From Enterobacter asburiae (lineage in GTDB: Bacteria; Pseudomonadota; Gammaproteobacteria; Enterobacterales; Enterobacteriaceae), in the NCBI RefSeq assembly GCF_008080435.1, contig NZ_VRKN01000004.1, positions 372,001-436,000 on the forward strand: a stretch of DNA of 64,000 nucleotides, given 5' to 3'. Under the pieces are notes generated by a model that searched no databases, had not been told where the DNA came from, and saw nothing but the letters and a program-made list of their open reading frames with translations. The translations under genes were made by a program, and so were the position numbers. How positions within the stretch are numbered: position 1 is the stretch's first letter; each line of letters opens with the position of its first letter. Shown here piece after piece: positions 1-9,066 of the stretch.

Positions 1-387
1 GGGGTGAACATCAGCCTCGATATCTCGCCAGAGATCAGCTTTGTGGGTGAAAAAAATGACTTCATGGAAGTGATGGGTAATCTGCTGGATAACGCCTGCA
101 AATACTGCCTGGAGTTCGTGGAAGTATCTGCGCGTCAGACGGAAAACGAACTGCATATTATCGTTGAGGATGATGGCCCGGGGATCCCGCGCAATAAACG
201 TGATGTGGTGTTCGATCGCGGTCAGCGCGCCGATACGCTACGTCCTGGCCAGGGCGTAGGATTAGCCGTCGCCCGTGAGATTGTCGACCAGTACGACGGA
301 AAAATCGAAACCAGCGAAAGCTTGCTGGGCGGCGCCAGAATGGAGGTCATTTTTGGCCGCCAGCAGCCCACATTGAACGATAGTTAA
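1..387 (+). CDS. phoQ: Sensor histidine kinase PhoQ, C-terminal part (5' end outside window)
   Basis: The window opens inside this gene, so only about 128 residues of a kinase usually near 486 are visible. They are the HATPase domain that binds ATP and phosphorylates PhoP in response to low Mg2+, acid or antimicrobial peptides. The N box (NLLDNACKY), the G1 box (DDGPGIP) and the G2 box (GQGVGLAVA) are all intact, so the catalytic end looks functional. The frame is open from base 1 with no start codon needed. roxA follows 91 bp downstream on the same strand, as in E. coli. Confidence 0.95.
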   Translation, partial: GVNISLDISPEISFVGEKNDFMEVMGNLLDNACKYCLEFVEVSARQTENELHIIVEDDGPGIPRNKRDVVFDRGQRADTLRPGQGVGLAVAREIVDQYDGKIETSESLLGGARMEVIFGRQQPTLNDS

Positions 388-478
388 CCCGTTATGTGAA
401 AAATGCGAGGATCTCGCAGCCGGGGGCCTGAGCTTCCGTTATAATCCCAGTCAGTAAGAGCCTGCGGAATAAAAAAAT

Positions 479-1600
479 ATGGATTATCACTTAACGCTTA
501 ACTGGCCCGAGTTTATTGAACGTTACTGGCAAAAACGCCCGGTGGTTCTGAAACGCGGGTTCAGCAATTTTGTCGACCCTATCTCGCCTGACGAATTGGC
601 CGGTCTGGCCATGGAAAACGAAGTCGACAGCCGTCTGGTCAGCCACCAGGACGGGAAATGGCAGGTCAGCCACGGTCCTTTCGAAAGCTACGATCACCTC
701 GGTGAAAACAACTGGTCGCTGCTGGTGCAGGCGGTCAACCACTGGCACGAGCCAACTGCCGCCTTAATGAGCCCATTCCGCGCCCTGCCCGACTGGCGCA
801 TGGACGATCTGATGATCTCCTTCTCCGTTCCTGGCGGCGGCGTGGGTCCGCATCTGGACCAGTACGACGTGTTTATCATTCAGGGTACGGGCCGCCGCCG
901 CTGGCGCGTGGGCGAAAAAGTGCCAATGAAGCAGCACTGCCCGCATCCGGACCTGCTCCAGGTTGACCCGTTTGAAGGGATTATCGACGAAGAGCTGGAG
1001 CCGGGTGATATTCTCTACATTCCGCCGGGATTCCCTCACGAAGGCTACTCCCTGGAAAACTCACTCAACTACTCCGTGGGGTTCCGCGCGCCAAGCGGCC
1101 GCGAGATGATCAGCGGATTTGCCGACTATGTTCTGCAACGCGAGCTGGGCAGCTATCGTTACAGCGACCCTGATGTGCCTGCACGCGAGCATCCTGCGGA
1201 TATTCTGCCAGAAGAACTGGATAAGCTGCGCAGCATGATGCTGGATCTGATTAACGAGCCGGAGCACTTCAAACAGTGGTTTGGTGAGTTTGTTAGCCAG
1301 TCACGCCATGAGCTGGACGTTGCGCCACCGGAGCCGCCTTATCAGGCTGACGAGATTTATGATGCGCTTCAGCAGGGCGACAAGCTGACGCGTCTGGGCG
1401 GGTTGCGCGTGCTGCGCATTGGTGAGGAGGTGTTCGTCAACGGCGAGAAGCTGGATTCCCCACACCGTCCGGCGCTGGAAGCCATTGCCAGCCATCTGGT
1501 GCTGACTGCCGACACCTTTGGCGATGCGCTGGAAGACCCGTCCTTCCTCGCAATGCTGGCCGCGCTGGTCAACAGCGGGTATTGGTTCTTTGAGGACTGA
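479..1600 (+). CDS. roxA: Ribosomal protein L16 arginine hydroxylase RoxA (YcfD)
   Basis: A 373-residue JmjC-type Fe(II)/2-oxoglutarate oxygenase that hydroxylates an arginine of ribosomal protein L16 in the cytoplasm. The iron triad is visible as H125 and D127 (in GPHLDQYDVF) and H187 (in PPGFPHEGY). The C-terminal part forms the dimerisation and winged-helix region of the family. Length matches the E. coli protein. It follows phoQ on the same strand and ends just before a REP pair. The ATG is preceded by an A/T-rich stretch with a weak GGAAT ribosome binding site. Confidence 0.96.
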   Translation: MDYHLTLNWPEFIERYWQKRPVVLKRGFSNFVDPISPDELAGLAMENEVDSRLVSHQDGKWQVSHGPFESYDHLGENNWSLLVQAVNHWHEPTAALMSPFRALPDWRMDDLMISFSVPGGGVGPHLDQYDVFIIQGTGRRRWRVGEKVPMKQHCPHPDLLQVDPFEGIIDEELEPGDILYIPPGFPHEGYSLENSLNYSVGFRAPSGREMISGFADYVLQRELGSYRYSDPDVPAREHPADILPEELDKLRSMMLDLINEPEHFKQWFGEFVSQSRHELDVAPPEPPYQADEIYDALQQGDKLTRLGGLRVLRIGEEVFVNGEKLDSPHRPALEAIASHLVLTADTFGDALEDPSFLAMLAALVNSGYWFFED

Positions 1601-1612
1601 GTCGTGATATTT

Positions 1613-1688
1613 GCCGGGTGGCGGCTTCGCCTTACCCGGCCTACAAAAGCGCGATCCCGTAGGCCCGGTAAGCGTAGCGCCACCGGGC
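1613..1688. repeat. Inverted pair of REP elements (BIME-like) downstream of roxA
   Basis: Two REP palindromes face each other. The first (1613-1644) reads on the minus strand as GTAG followed by an imperfect hairpin; the second (1659-1688) reads GTAG plus hairpin on the plus strand. The GTAG ends lie inside the pair, about 14 bp apart. GTAG-headed REPs are the substrates of RAYT proteins, and a RAYT gene begins 4 bp further on. The pair also lies at the 3' end of roxA, where it may stabilise the transcript. Confidence 0.9.
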
Positions 1689-1692
1689 GTTT

Positions 1693-2184
1693 TTATCTCC
1701 GCTCCCCCGCTGCAAAATCTTCAATTTCCCCCGCCCAATCCTCCGGATACAACCCTTCCCGCACATCGCGATGAAACGTTGAATACGGCCAGTCGATGAC
1801 TTTGCTGACATAGCCATGCTTCAGCGGATTGATGTAGACGTAATCCATATGCCGCCGGTAGTCTTCTTCGTTACGGATGGTGTGCTCCCAGAAGCGTGGC
1901 TGCCATATGTGGCGCATGTCGATGTTGCGGCTAAATGTCTTTTTGATATCCCGCCAGCGAGCCGAAAAGTCACTGTCGCTTTCCGGTAAGGTCCAGATAC
2001 AGTGCATATGTTCAGGAAGGATTACCCATGCGTTGATGGTGAAGGGCTTCGCACGCTTAACCGTTGAGGTGGCGGAACGCAGGGTATCAATATGACGGGT
2101 AAGCAAATCGCTCTGGCGGTTTTGCAGGTTGACGGTGAAGAACCATGTACCGCCTGGGACGTAGTGGCGACGATAGTTTGACAT
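1693..2184 (-). CDS. REP-associated tyrosine transposase (RAYT, Y1_Tnp/TnpA_REP family)
   Basis: A 163-residue single-domain HUH nuclease. The metal-binding HUH motif is HMH in the segment LPEHMHCIWTLP, and the candidate nucleophilic tyrosines lie in NEEDYRRHMDYVYINP. Proteins of this family nick single-stranded REP DNA next to GTAG and are thought to spread REP/BIME elements. I chose the ATG at 2184 because AAGGA sits 6 bases upstream and the protein then begins MSNYRRHYVPGG, the usual family start; an in-frame extension to 2271 runs through REP sequence and is not credible. It is flanked by REP pairs on both sides, the typical RAYT arrangement. E. coli K-12 has no gene here, and its own RAYT (tnpA_REP, yafM) lies elsewhere. 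Confidence 0.92.
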   Translation of the reverse strand: MSNYRRHYVPGGTWFFTVNLQNRQSDLLTRHIDTLRSATSTVKRAKPFTINAWVILPEHMHCIWTLPESDSDFSARWRDIKKTFSRNIDMRHIWQPRFWEHTIRNEEDYRRHMDYVYINPLKHGYVSKVIDWPYSTFHRDVREGLYPEDWAGEIEDFAAGERR

Positions 2185-2203
2185 GGGCATTCCTTGCCTT
2201 AAT

Positions 2204-2276
2204 GCCGGGTGGCGGCTGCGCCTTACCCGGCCTACATTCTGATCGTAGGCCCGGTAAGGCGCAGCCGCCACCGGGC
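2204..2276. repeat. Second inverted REP pair, upstream of the RAYT gene
   Basis: REP elements at 2204-2235 (minus orientation) and 2245-2276 (plus orientation) face each other with GTAG ends 9 bp apart. Each is close in sequence to the pair at 1613-1688, and the stem of the plus-oriented copy is longer and nearly perfect. It lies between the RAYT start and the pepT stop, so it may also act as a 3' barrier for pepT. Confidence 0.9.
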
Positions 2277-2282
2277 TTTTTC

Positions 2283-3506
2283 TTAGCGTTTAGCGGTCAA
2301 CTCCGCTATCCGCACTATCACCTTCACCGCTTTTTCCATCCCTTCCAGCGTCACAAACTCATGCTTACCATGGTAGTTGTAGCCACCGGTAAACAGGTTC
2401 GGGCACGGCAGCCCCATAAACGACAGCTGAGAACCGTCGGTACCGCCGCGAATCGGCTTCAGCTGCGGTTCAATATCGCAGTCGCGCATCGCCTGCTGGG
2501 CGATATCGAGAATGTGCGGATGCGCCATCACCTTATCGCGCATGTTGTAATAGCTGTCTTCGATGATCAGCTCGATATAGCAGTCAGGGTGTAACCCTTT
2601 GCCCACCTTCTTCGCAATTTCCATCATCTTACGCTTGCGCGCCTCAAAGGCTTTGCGGTCGAAATCACGGATGATGTAGTGCATCTGCGCGCTGTCCACG
2701 GTGCCTTTGATGCTGGTCAGGTGATAGAAACCTTCATACCCTTCGGTCTGTTCAGGGCTCTCTTCCGCCGGGACTTCCGCATGAATACGCGACGCCAGCG
2801 ACAGCGCGTTCACCATGACGCCTTTCGCCGAACCGGGGTGAACGTTGTTGCCGACAATTTTGATCGTGACAGACGCGGCATTGAAGTTTTCATACTCCAG
2901 TTCACCGACGCCGCCGCCGTCAACGGTATAGGCCCACTGCGCGTTAAAAGCTTCCACGTCGAAGTGCTTCGCGCCCTTGCCGACCTCTTCGTCCGGCGTG
3001 AAGGCCACGCGGATATCCCCGTGCGGGATGTTTTTATCCTTCAGTACCGCCAGCGCCGTCATGATCTCCGCAATGCCCGCCTTGTCATCCGCCCCCAGCA
3101 GCGTTTTGCCGTCGGTGGTGATCAGCGTCTGGCCCAGCAACTGGTGCAGCACCGGGAACATCACGGGCGAGAGCACTTCGTCGCCAATGCCCAGCGCAAT
3201 ATCGCCGCCGCGGTAATTTTCCACAATCTGCGGGTTCACATGTTTACCGCTAAAATCCGGAGAGGTGTCGACATGGGAGATAAAGCCAATCGCCGGAATA
3301 TCACCCTGGACATTCGCCGGCAGCGTTGCCATCACAGTGCCTTTCTCGCTTAACGTGACGTTGACCAGCCCCATGGCGCCAAGCTGCTCTTTAAGCAGGT
3401 TTAATAACTTCCACTGGCCTTCGGTGCTCGGCACCTGGCGGACACCCGCTTTAGATTGGGTATCCAGCGAAACGTACTGTAAAAAACGCTCAAGTAATTT
3501 ATCCAT
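2283..3506 (-). CDS. pepT: Peptidase T (tripeptide aminopeptidase)
   Basis: A 407-residue cytoplasmic M20-family zinc aminopeptidase that removes the N-terminal residue of tripeptides. The metal-ligand regions are visible: [11 protein letters not shown] near residue 75, [12 protein letters not shown] near 140 and [14 protein letters not shown] near 170, with the His ligand in YNYHGKHEF near the C-terminus. The start MDKLLERF at 3506 has a GAGGGTG ribosome binding site and gives the family length; a longer in-frame ATG at 3551 adds 15 unrelated residues. It is divergent from potABCD, as in E. coli. In Salmonella pepT is anaerobically induced, but I do not see a convincing FNR site here. Confidence 0.96.
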   Translation of the reverse strand: MDKLLERFLQYVSLDTQSKAGVRQVPSTEGQWKLLNLLKEQLGAMGLVNVTLSEKGTVMATLPANVQGDIPAIGFISHVDTSPDFSGKHVNPQIVENYRGGDIALGIGDEVLSPVMFPVLHQLLGQTLITTDGKTLLGADDKAGIAEIMTALAVLKDKNIPHGDIRVAFTPDEEVGKGAKHFDVEAFNAQWAYTVDGGGVGELEYENFNAASVTIKIVGNNVHPGSAKGVMVNALSLASRIHAEVPAEESPEQTEGYEGFYHLTSIKGTVDSAQMHYIIRDFDRKAFEARKRKMMEIAKKVGKGLHPDCYIELIIEDSYYNMRDKVMAHPHILDIAQQAMRDCDIEPQLKPIRGGTDGSQLSFMGLPCPNLFTGGYNYHGKHEFVTLEGMEKAVKVIVRIAELTAKR

Positions 3507-3654
3507 GCAGTCACCCTCACTTTTTGTGACAACATTATCAATAAGCATCAAAACGCAAATATTGCGTCAGGTCACTTTTATCCCGCAAACGAGAATATTT
3601 TCCGTTTATATCGTTATGCGCTAATAAATGTAGCTTATGAATCAGTGACAAGGA

Positions 3655-3683
3655 TTGGCGATTGCAGGGGATTGCCGTAGAAT
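3655..3683 (+). promoter_or_regulatory. Candidate sigma-70 promoter for potABCD
   Basis: TTGGCG and TAGAAT are separated by exactly 17 bases, a near-consensus sigma-70 arrangement, in the pepT-potA divergent region about 75 bp upstream of the expected potA start. No experimental start site is known for this strain. Confidence 0.55.
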
Positions 3684-3773
3684 GTCCGCCCTCATTACGA
3701 GTCACCAAGGTGGTTACACACAAACCCCGCTTCAGTCTGCTGCCTGAGGCGTCTATATGGGACAGCGCAAAAA

Positions 3774-4875
<1,102 letters not shown>

Positions 4876-4892
<17 letters not shown>

Positions 4893-5733
4893 ATTCCAGA
4901 ATGTGGTGATCGCCACGATCGTCGGTTGGCTTGTGCTGTTCGTCTTTTTACCCAACCTGATGATCGTTGCCACCAGCTTCCTGACCCCCGACGACGCTAA
5001 CTTCGTTTCGCTGGTCTTTACGCTGGATAACTACGCACGCCTGCTCGATCCGCTCTATTTTGACGTGCTGCTGCACTCGCTCAATATGGCGCTGATTGCC
5101 ACCCTTGCCTGTCTGGTGCTGGGTTATCCTTTCGCATGGTTCCTCGCGGGTCTGCCGCAAAAGGTGCGGCCCCTGCTGCTGTTTTTACTGATTGTTCCCT
5201 TCTGGACGAACTCGCTTATCCGTATTTATGGCCTGAAGATTTTCCTCAGCACAAAGGGCTACCTCAATGAGTTTCTGCTGTGGCTCGGGGTGATTGATAC
5301 GCCGATCCGCATCATGTTCACCCCGAGCGCGGTGATTGTGGGTCTGGTCTATATCCTGCTGCCGTTTATGGTGATGCCGCTCTACTCCAGCATTGAGAAG
5401 CTGGATAAACCACTGCTGGAAGCCGCAAAAGATCTGGGTGCCAGTAAGTTGCAGACCTTTATCCGCATTATCATCCCGTTGACGATGCCGGGTATCATTG
5501 CGGGCTGTCTGCTGGTGATGCTCCCGGCGATGGGCTTGTTCTATGTGTCGGATCTGATGGGCGGCGCGAAAAACCTGCTGATCGGTAACGTGATCAAAAG
5601 CCAGTTCCTGAACATCCGCGACTGGCCGTTCGGGTCCGCGACCAGCATTACGCTGACGGTGGTAATGGGCCTGATGCTGCTGGTCTACTGGCGCGCCTCA
5701 CGCTTGCTGAATAAAAAGGTGGAACTCGAATGA
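4876..5733 (+). CDS. potB: Spermidine/putrescine transport permease PotB
   Basis: A 285-residue inner-membrane permease of the PotABCD importer with six predicted membrane segments. The EAA loop that docks onto PotA reads [20 protein letters not shown]. The start MKNTSKF at 4876 matches the E. coli protein; it overlaps the potA end by 17 bp, so the two are translationally coupled. A longer in-frame start at 4864 is unlikely. PotB pairs with PotC to form the channel. Confidence 0.96.
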
Positions 5734-6521
5734 TCGGTCGACTGCTTCGCGGCGGTTTTATGACCGCCATTTATGCCTATCTCTATATCCCGATCATTAT
5801 TTTGATCGTGAACTCGTTCAACAGCTCGCGGTTCGGGATCAACTGGCAAGGGTTTACGACCAACTGGTACAGCCTGCTGATGAACAATGACAGCCTGCTG
5901 CAGGCCGCTCAGCACTCGCTGACGATGGCGATCTTCTCCGCCACCTTCGCCACGCTGATCGGCTCCCTCACCGCCGTGGCGCTGTACCGCTATCGCTTTC
6001 GCGGCAAACCGTTCGTCAGCGGCATGCTGTTCGTGGTGATGATGTCACCGGACATCGTGATGGCCATTTCGCTGCTGGTGCTGTTTATGCTGCTGGGCGT
6101 ACAGCTTGGCTTCTGGTCGCTGCTGTTTTCCCATATCACCTTCTGCCTGCCGTTTGTGGTGGTGACCGTCTTCGCGCGCCTGAAAGGGTTCGACGTGCGC
6201 ATGCTGGAGGCGGCGAAAGATCTGGGCGCCAGCGAGATGACAATCCTGCGCAAAATCATCCTGCCGCTGGCGATGCCTGCCGTGGCGGCCGGATGGCTAC
6301 TCAGCTTCACCCTGTCGATGGATGACGTGGTCGTGTCCTCCTTCGTCACCGGTCCGAGCTATGAAATTCTGCCGTTGAAGATCTATTCGATGGTGAAAGT
6401 CGGCGTCTCACCTGAGGTGAATGCGCTGGCGACCATTCTGCTGGTGTTTTCGCTGGTTCTGGTGATCGCCAGCCAGGTTATTGCTCGTGATAAAACAAAA
6501 TCTCAGGGGACAATGAAATGA
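5730..6521 (+). CDS. potC: Spermidine/putrescine transport permease PotC
   Basis: A 263-residue inner-membrane permease, partner of PotB. It has about six hydrophobic segments and an EAA loop reading [20 protein letters not shown], near residue 155-175. Its ATG overlaps the potB stop by four bases (ATGA), and its own stop overlaps potD in the same way, so potBCD is a tightly coupled operon. Length agrees with the family (264 in E. coli). Confidence 0.96.
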   Translation: MIGRLLRGGFMTAIYAYLYIPIIILIVNSFNSSRFGINWQGFTTNWYSLLMNNDSLLQAAQHSLTMAIFSATFATLIGSLTAVALYRYRFRGKPFVSGMLFVVMMSPDIVMAISLLVLFMLLGVQLGFWSLLFSHITFCLPFVVVTVFARLKGFDVRMLEAAKDLGASEMTILRKIILPLAMPAVAAGWLLSFTLSMDDVVVSSFVTGPSYEILPLKIYSMVKVGVSPEVNALATILLVFSLVLVIASQVIARDKTKSQGTMK

Positions 6522-7552
6522 AAAAAATGCTCGCCGCTGCGGCACTGGTGCTTGGCATGGGTGCCGCGCATGCTGATGACAGCAAAACGCTCTACTTCTA
6601 CAACTGGACCGAATACGTGCCGCCGGGCCTGCTGGAACAGTTCACAAAGGAGACGGGCATCAAGGTTATCTACTCGACCTACGAGTCGAATGAAACCATG
6701 TACGCCAAGCTGAAAACCTACAAAGACGGCGCGTACGATCTGGTCGTTCCTTCCACCTACTTTGTCGACAAAATGCGCAAAGAGGGGATGATTCAGAAGA
6801 TCGATAAAACAAAGCTAACCAATTTTTCAAACCTCGATCCAGAGATGCTTAACAAGCCGTTCGACCCGAATAATGACTACTCCGTGCCGTATATCTGGGG
6901 TGCGACCGCTATTGGCGTGAACAGCGAGGCCATCGATCCGAAAACGGTGACAAGCTGGGCCGATCTGTGGAAACCTGAGTACAAAGGGAGCCTGTTGTTA
7001 ACCGACGACGCGCGTGAAGTGTTCCAGGTCGCGCTGCGCAAGCTGGGCTACTCAGGCAACACCACGGATCCAAAAGAGATTGAAGCGGCGTATAACGAGC
7101 TGAAAAAGCTGATGCCTAACGTGGCGGCATTCAACTCTGATAACCCGGCAAACCCGTATATGGAAGGCGAAGTGAATCTGGGGATGGTGTGGAACGGCTC
7201 CGCGTATGTGGCCCGCCAGGCCGGTACGCCGCTTGAGGTGGTCTGGCCGAAAGAAGGTGGGATCTTCTGGATGGATAGCCTGTCGATTCCGGCCAACGCG
7301 AAAAACGTGGAAGGGGCGCTTAAGCTGATTAACTTCCTGCTGCGCCCTGACGTGGCGAAACAGGTTGCCGAGACAATTGGCTACCCGACACCAAACCTCG
7401 CCGCACGTAAGCTGCTGAAGCCTGAAGTGGCTAACGATAAATCGCTCTACCCGGATGCCGAAACCATCAGCAAAGGTGAATGGCAGAACGATGTCGGTGA
7501 CGCGAGCCGCCTCTACGAAGAGTATTACCAGAAATTAAAAGCGGGCCGATAA
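6518..7552 (+). CDS. potD: Spermidine/putrescine-binding periplasmic protein PotD
   Basis: A 344-residue periplasmic solute-binding protein that hands spermidine (and more weakly putrescine) to PotBC. The first 19 residues form a signal peptide (MKKMLAAAALVLGMGAAHA, cleavage after AHA). The mature part starts with the family sequence LYFYNWTEYVPPGLL and carries the acidic and aromatic residues expected to hold the polyamine. It is last in the potABCD operon, with a four-base overlap to potC. Confidence 0.97.
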   Translation: MKKMLAAAALVLGMGAAHADDSKTLYFYNWTEYVPPGLLEQFTKETGIKVIYSTYESNETMYAKLKTYKDGAYDLVVPSTYFVDKMRKEGMIQKIDKTKLTNFSNLDPEMLNKPFDPNNDYSVPYIWGATAIGVNSEAIDPKTVTSWADLWKPEYKGSLLLTDDAREVFQVALRKLGYSGNTTDPKEIEAAYNELKKLMPNVAAFNSDNPANPYMEGEVNLGMVWNGSAYVARQAGTPLEVVWPKEGGIFWMDSLSIPANAKNVEGALKLINFLLRPDVAKQVAETIGYPTPNLAARKLLKPEVANDKSLYPDAETISKGEWQNDVGDASRLYEEYYQKLKAGR

Positions 7553-7565
7553 ACGGTATCGCGTT

Positions 7566-7597
7566 CTTCCTCACGCCGTCTGTACGGCGTGAGGAAG
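7566..7597. terminator. Hairpin between convergent potD and the EAL-HDOD gene
   Basis: A 14-bp perfect stem with a four-base CTGT loop fills the 47-bp gap between the two convergent stop codons. Neither strand has a following T tract, so it is not a classic intrinsic terminator. It may act as a 3' stabilising hairpin or work with Rho. Confidence 0.55.
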
Positions 7598-7599
7598 GA

Positions 7600-8829
7600 T
7601 TAACTGACCGCATTCTCCCCTGCCCAGATCGTCGCCTTTCTCATCGCCTCAACCACATCCTCATCCGACAGACCCAGCGCCTGACGAACTCTGGTCGCCT
7701 CGTCCCACTGCTGCTGTTCATAGTAATGGCAAAGGCTCACCATATCGGCTAACCGTCCTTCCTGGTGGCACAGCGCATTGCTCACGCTCTGCGGCACCGC
7801 AATTTGCTTCATCAACTCTGTCATCGGCAGCTCAAGGAGAGTATCGAGCAGAGAAAACAGGCCGCACATGAAGGCATTTTCAGCCAGCGCCGGTTCGTTC
7901 ATCGTCTCTGCGATCAGCTCGCAGAACTTACCGCGCATCATACTCAACGGGTAAAGCTCGCTGACGGTGTCATTGCCCGCACTCGCGAGGACCACGACGG
8001 CAACAAACCGTCTCAGCTGGTTTTCCCCGAGGTATCTGAGCACTTCACTCAGGGTTAACTTGCTGAAATTACAGGCGCCAATATGTTTAAATGCGGTGTG
8101 CTTCATGTAGCGCATGATTTTCCAGGACAGCGTGAGATCGGTTTTAATCAACGACTCGACGATCCGAAAATCAGGTTTATTGCGTCCGACCTCCATTTGC
8201 AGCCGAAAAATCGCCAGCTGATTTTGCGAGAGCCGTTTATATTTAATGACCTCCGGACGGCAGAAAAAATAGCCCTGAAACAGCGAGAATCCCTCTTCCC
8301 TGTATTGGTTGAATTCCTCTTTAGTCTCAATTTTTTCAGCGAGATATTTAATATGCCCGGTCAGATGTTTACGCTCTTTCAGATACGCTTTAATTTGCGC
8401 TAAGGTGTAATTTCTGACGTCGAATTTCAGTATTGAAATATAGGGTAAAAAAGCATCCCATTCTGGTGCAAGGGTGAAATCATCAAGCGCAAATTGATAA
8501 CCGTGCGCATTCATCTCCCTGACGGCCTGCAGCAGTTCAGCCCCTGGCACAGCATCTTCAAGGATCTCAATGACCACGCTCTCTTTATCCAGCGCTTCTC
8601 CACTGCGGTCAATGACCATTCGTGACGGGAAATTAATAAACGACGTGTGCGCCCCGGCGATGCGCTGGGACGGCACGCATAAAAACTGATCTGATATCAT
8701 TCTGGAAGTGGCATATTCCGCCGACACATCCGGAAAACGGTTTGTCATCCCATCTCTGAAGAGCAGCTCATAGGCCACCGTCTTCATCTCAGGGTTAAAA
8801 ATGGGTTGTCGCGCAATAAATCCGTACAT
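7600..8829 (-). CDS. EAL-HDOD domain protein (YuxH-type signalling protein)
   Basis: A 409-residue cytoplasmic protein with an EAL-type domain (about 1-190) followed by an HDOD domain (about 200-390). The EAL motif is ELLFRD near residue 21; ALDDFT, LKFDV, LAEKIE and QGYFFCRP stand where phosphodiesterases usually have DDFG, KxD, ExVE and QGY. Several catalytic positions therefore differ, and cyclic di-GMP hydrolysis is uncertain; binding or a purely regulatory role is possible. The HDOD part shows LIKTDLTLSWKIMRY and the helical bundle typical of the family. It is divergent from a chemoreceptor gene 237 bp away, which suggests a role in motility control. E. coli K-12 has ymfA/ycfZ at this place instead. 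Confidence 0.85.
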   Translation of the reverse strand: MYGFIARQPIFNPEMKTVAYELLFRDGMTNRFPDVSAEYATSRMISDQFLCVPSQRIAGAHTSFINFPSRMVIDRSGEALDKESVVIEILEDAVPGAELLQAVREMNAHGYQFALDDFTLAPEWDAFLPYISILKFDVRNYTLAQIKAYLKERKHLTGHIKYLAEKIETKEEFNQYREEGFSLFQGYFFCRPEVIKYKRLSQNQLAIFRLQMEVGRNKPDFRIVESLIKTDLTLSWKIMRYMKHTAFKHIGACNFSKLTLSEVLRYLGENQLRRFVAVVVLASAGNDTVSELYPLSMMRGKFCELIAETMNEPALAENAFMCGLFSLLDTLLELPMTELMKQIAVPQSVSNALCHQEGRLADMVSLCHYYEQQQWDEATRVRQALGLSDEDVVEAMRKATIWAGENAVS

Positions 8830-8881
8830 ATCCCATCCTCCTCTACACCTTTATATTTATTAGCATCCTCTTTCTACACGA

Positions 8882-8899
8882 CGATAACGAGCATTATCG
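8882..8899. promoter_or_regulatory. Palindrome in the EAL-HDOD / chemoreceptor divergent region
   Basis: CGATAA and TTATCG flank a six-base centre, forming a symmetric site about 53 bp upstream of the EAL-HDOD start. It could be an operator, but no regulator is identified. Confidence 0.35.
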
Positions 8900-8993
8900 A
8901 GCACTATTTTGATTGAATGCACAAAATAAAAGCATCCACACTAATTAACAGGATTTATATGTGCAGGATTTAAATTAAATATACCTGGCGATC

Positions 8994-9021
8994 TACAGAA
9001 AGAGGAAAAAATATCCGATAA
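8994..9021 (+). promoter_or_regulatory. Possible sigma-28 (FliA) promoter for the chemoreceptor
   Basis: CCGATAA at 9015-9021 matches the sigma-28 -10 element well, 45 bp upstream of the chemoreceptor ATG. The -35 region is poor (TACAGAAA, spacing 12 rather than 11), so this is tentative. Confidence 0.35.
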
Positions 9022-9066
9022 GGAATATGTGCCTGCCCGACATGCACAATATTACGGGAGAAGAGA

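Noticed and set aside
3531..3560. Possible FNR site upstream of pepT
   Set aside because: TTGAT occurs twice as a direct rather than inverted repeat, so it does not fit the FNR palindrome.
3601..3620. Possible PhoP box upstream of potA (GTTTA-N5-TTATG)
   Set aside because: Only one half-site fits and it has no clear place relative to the promoter.
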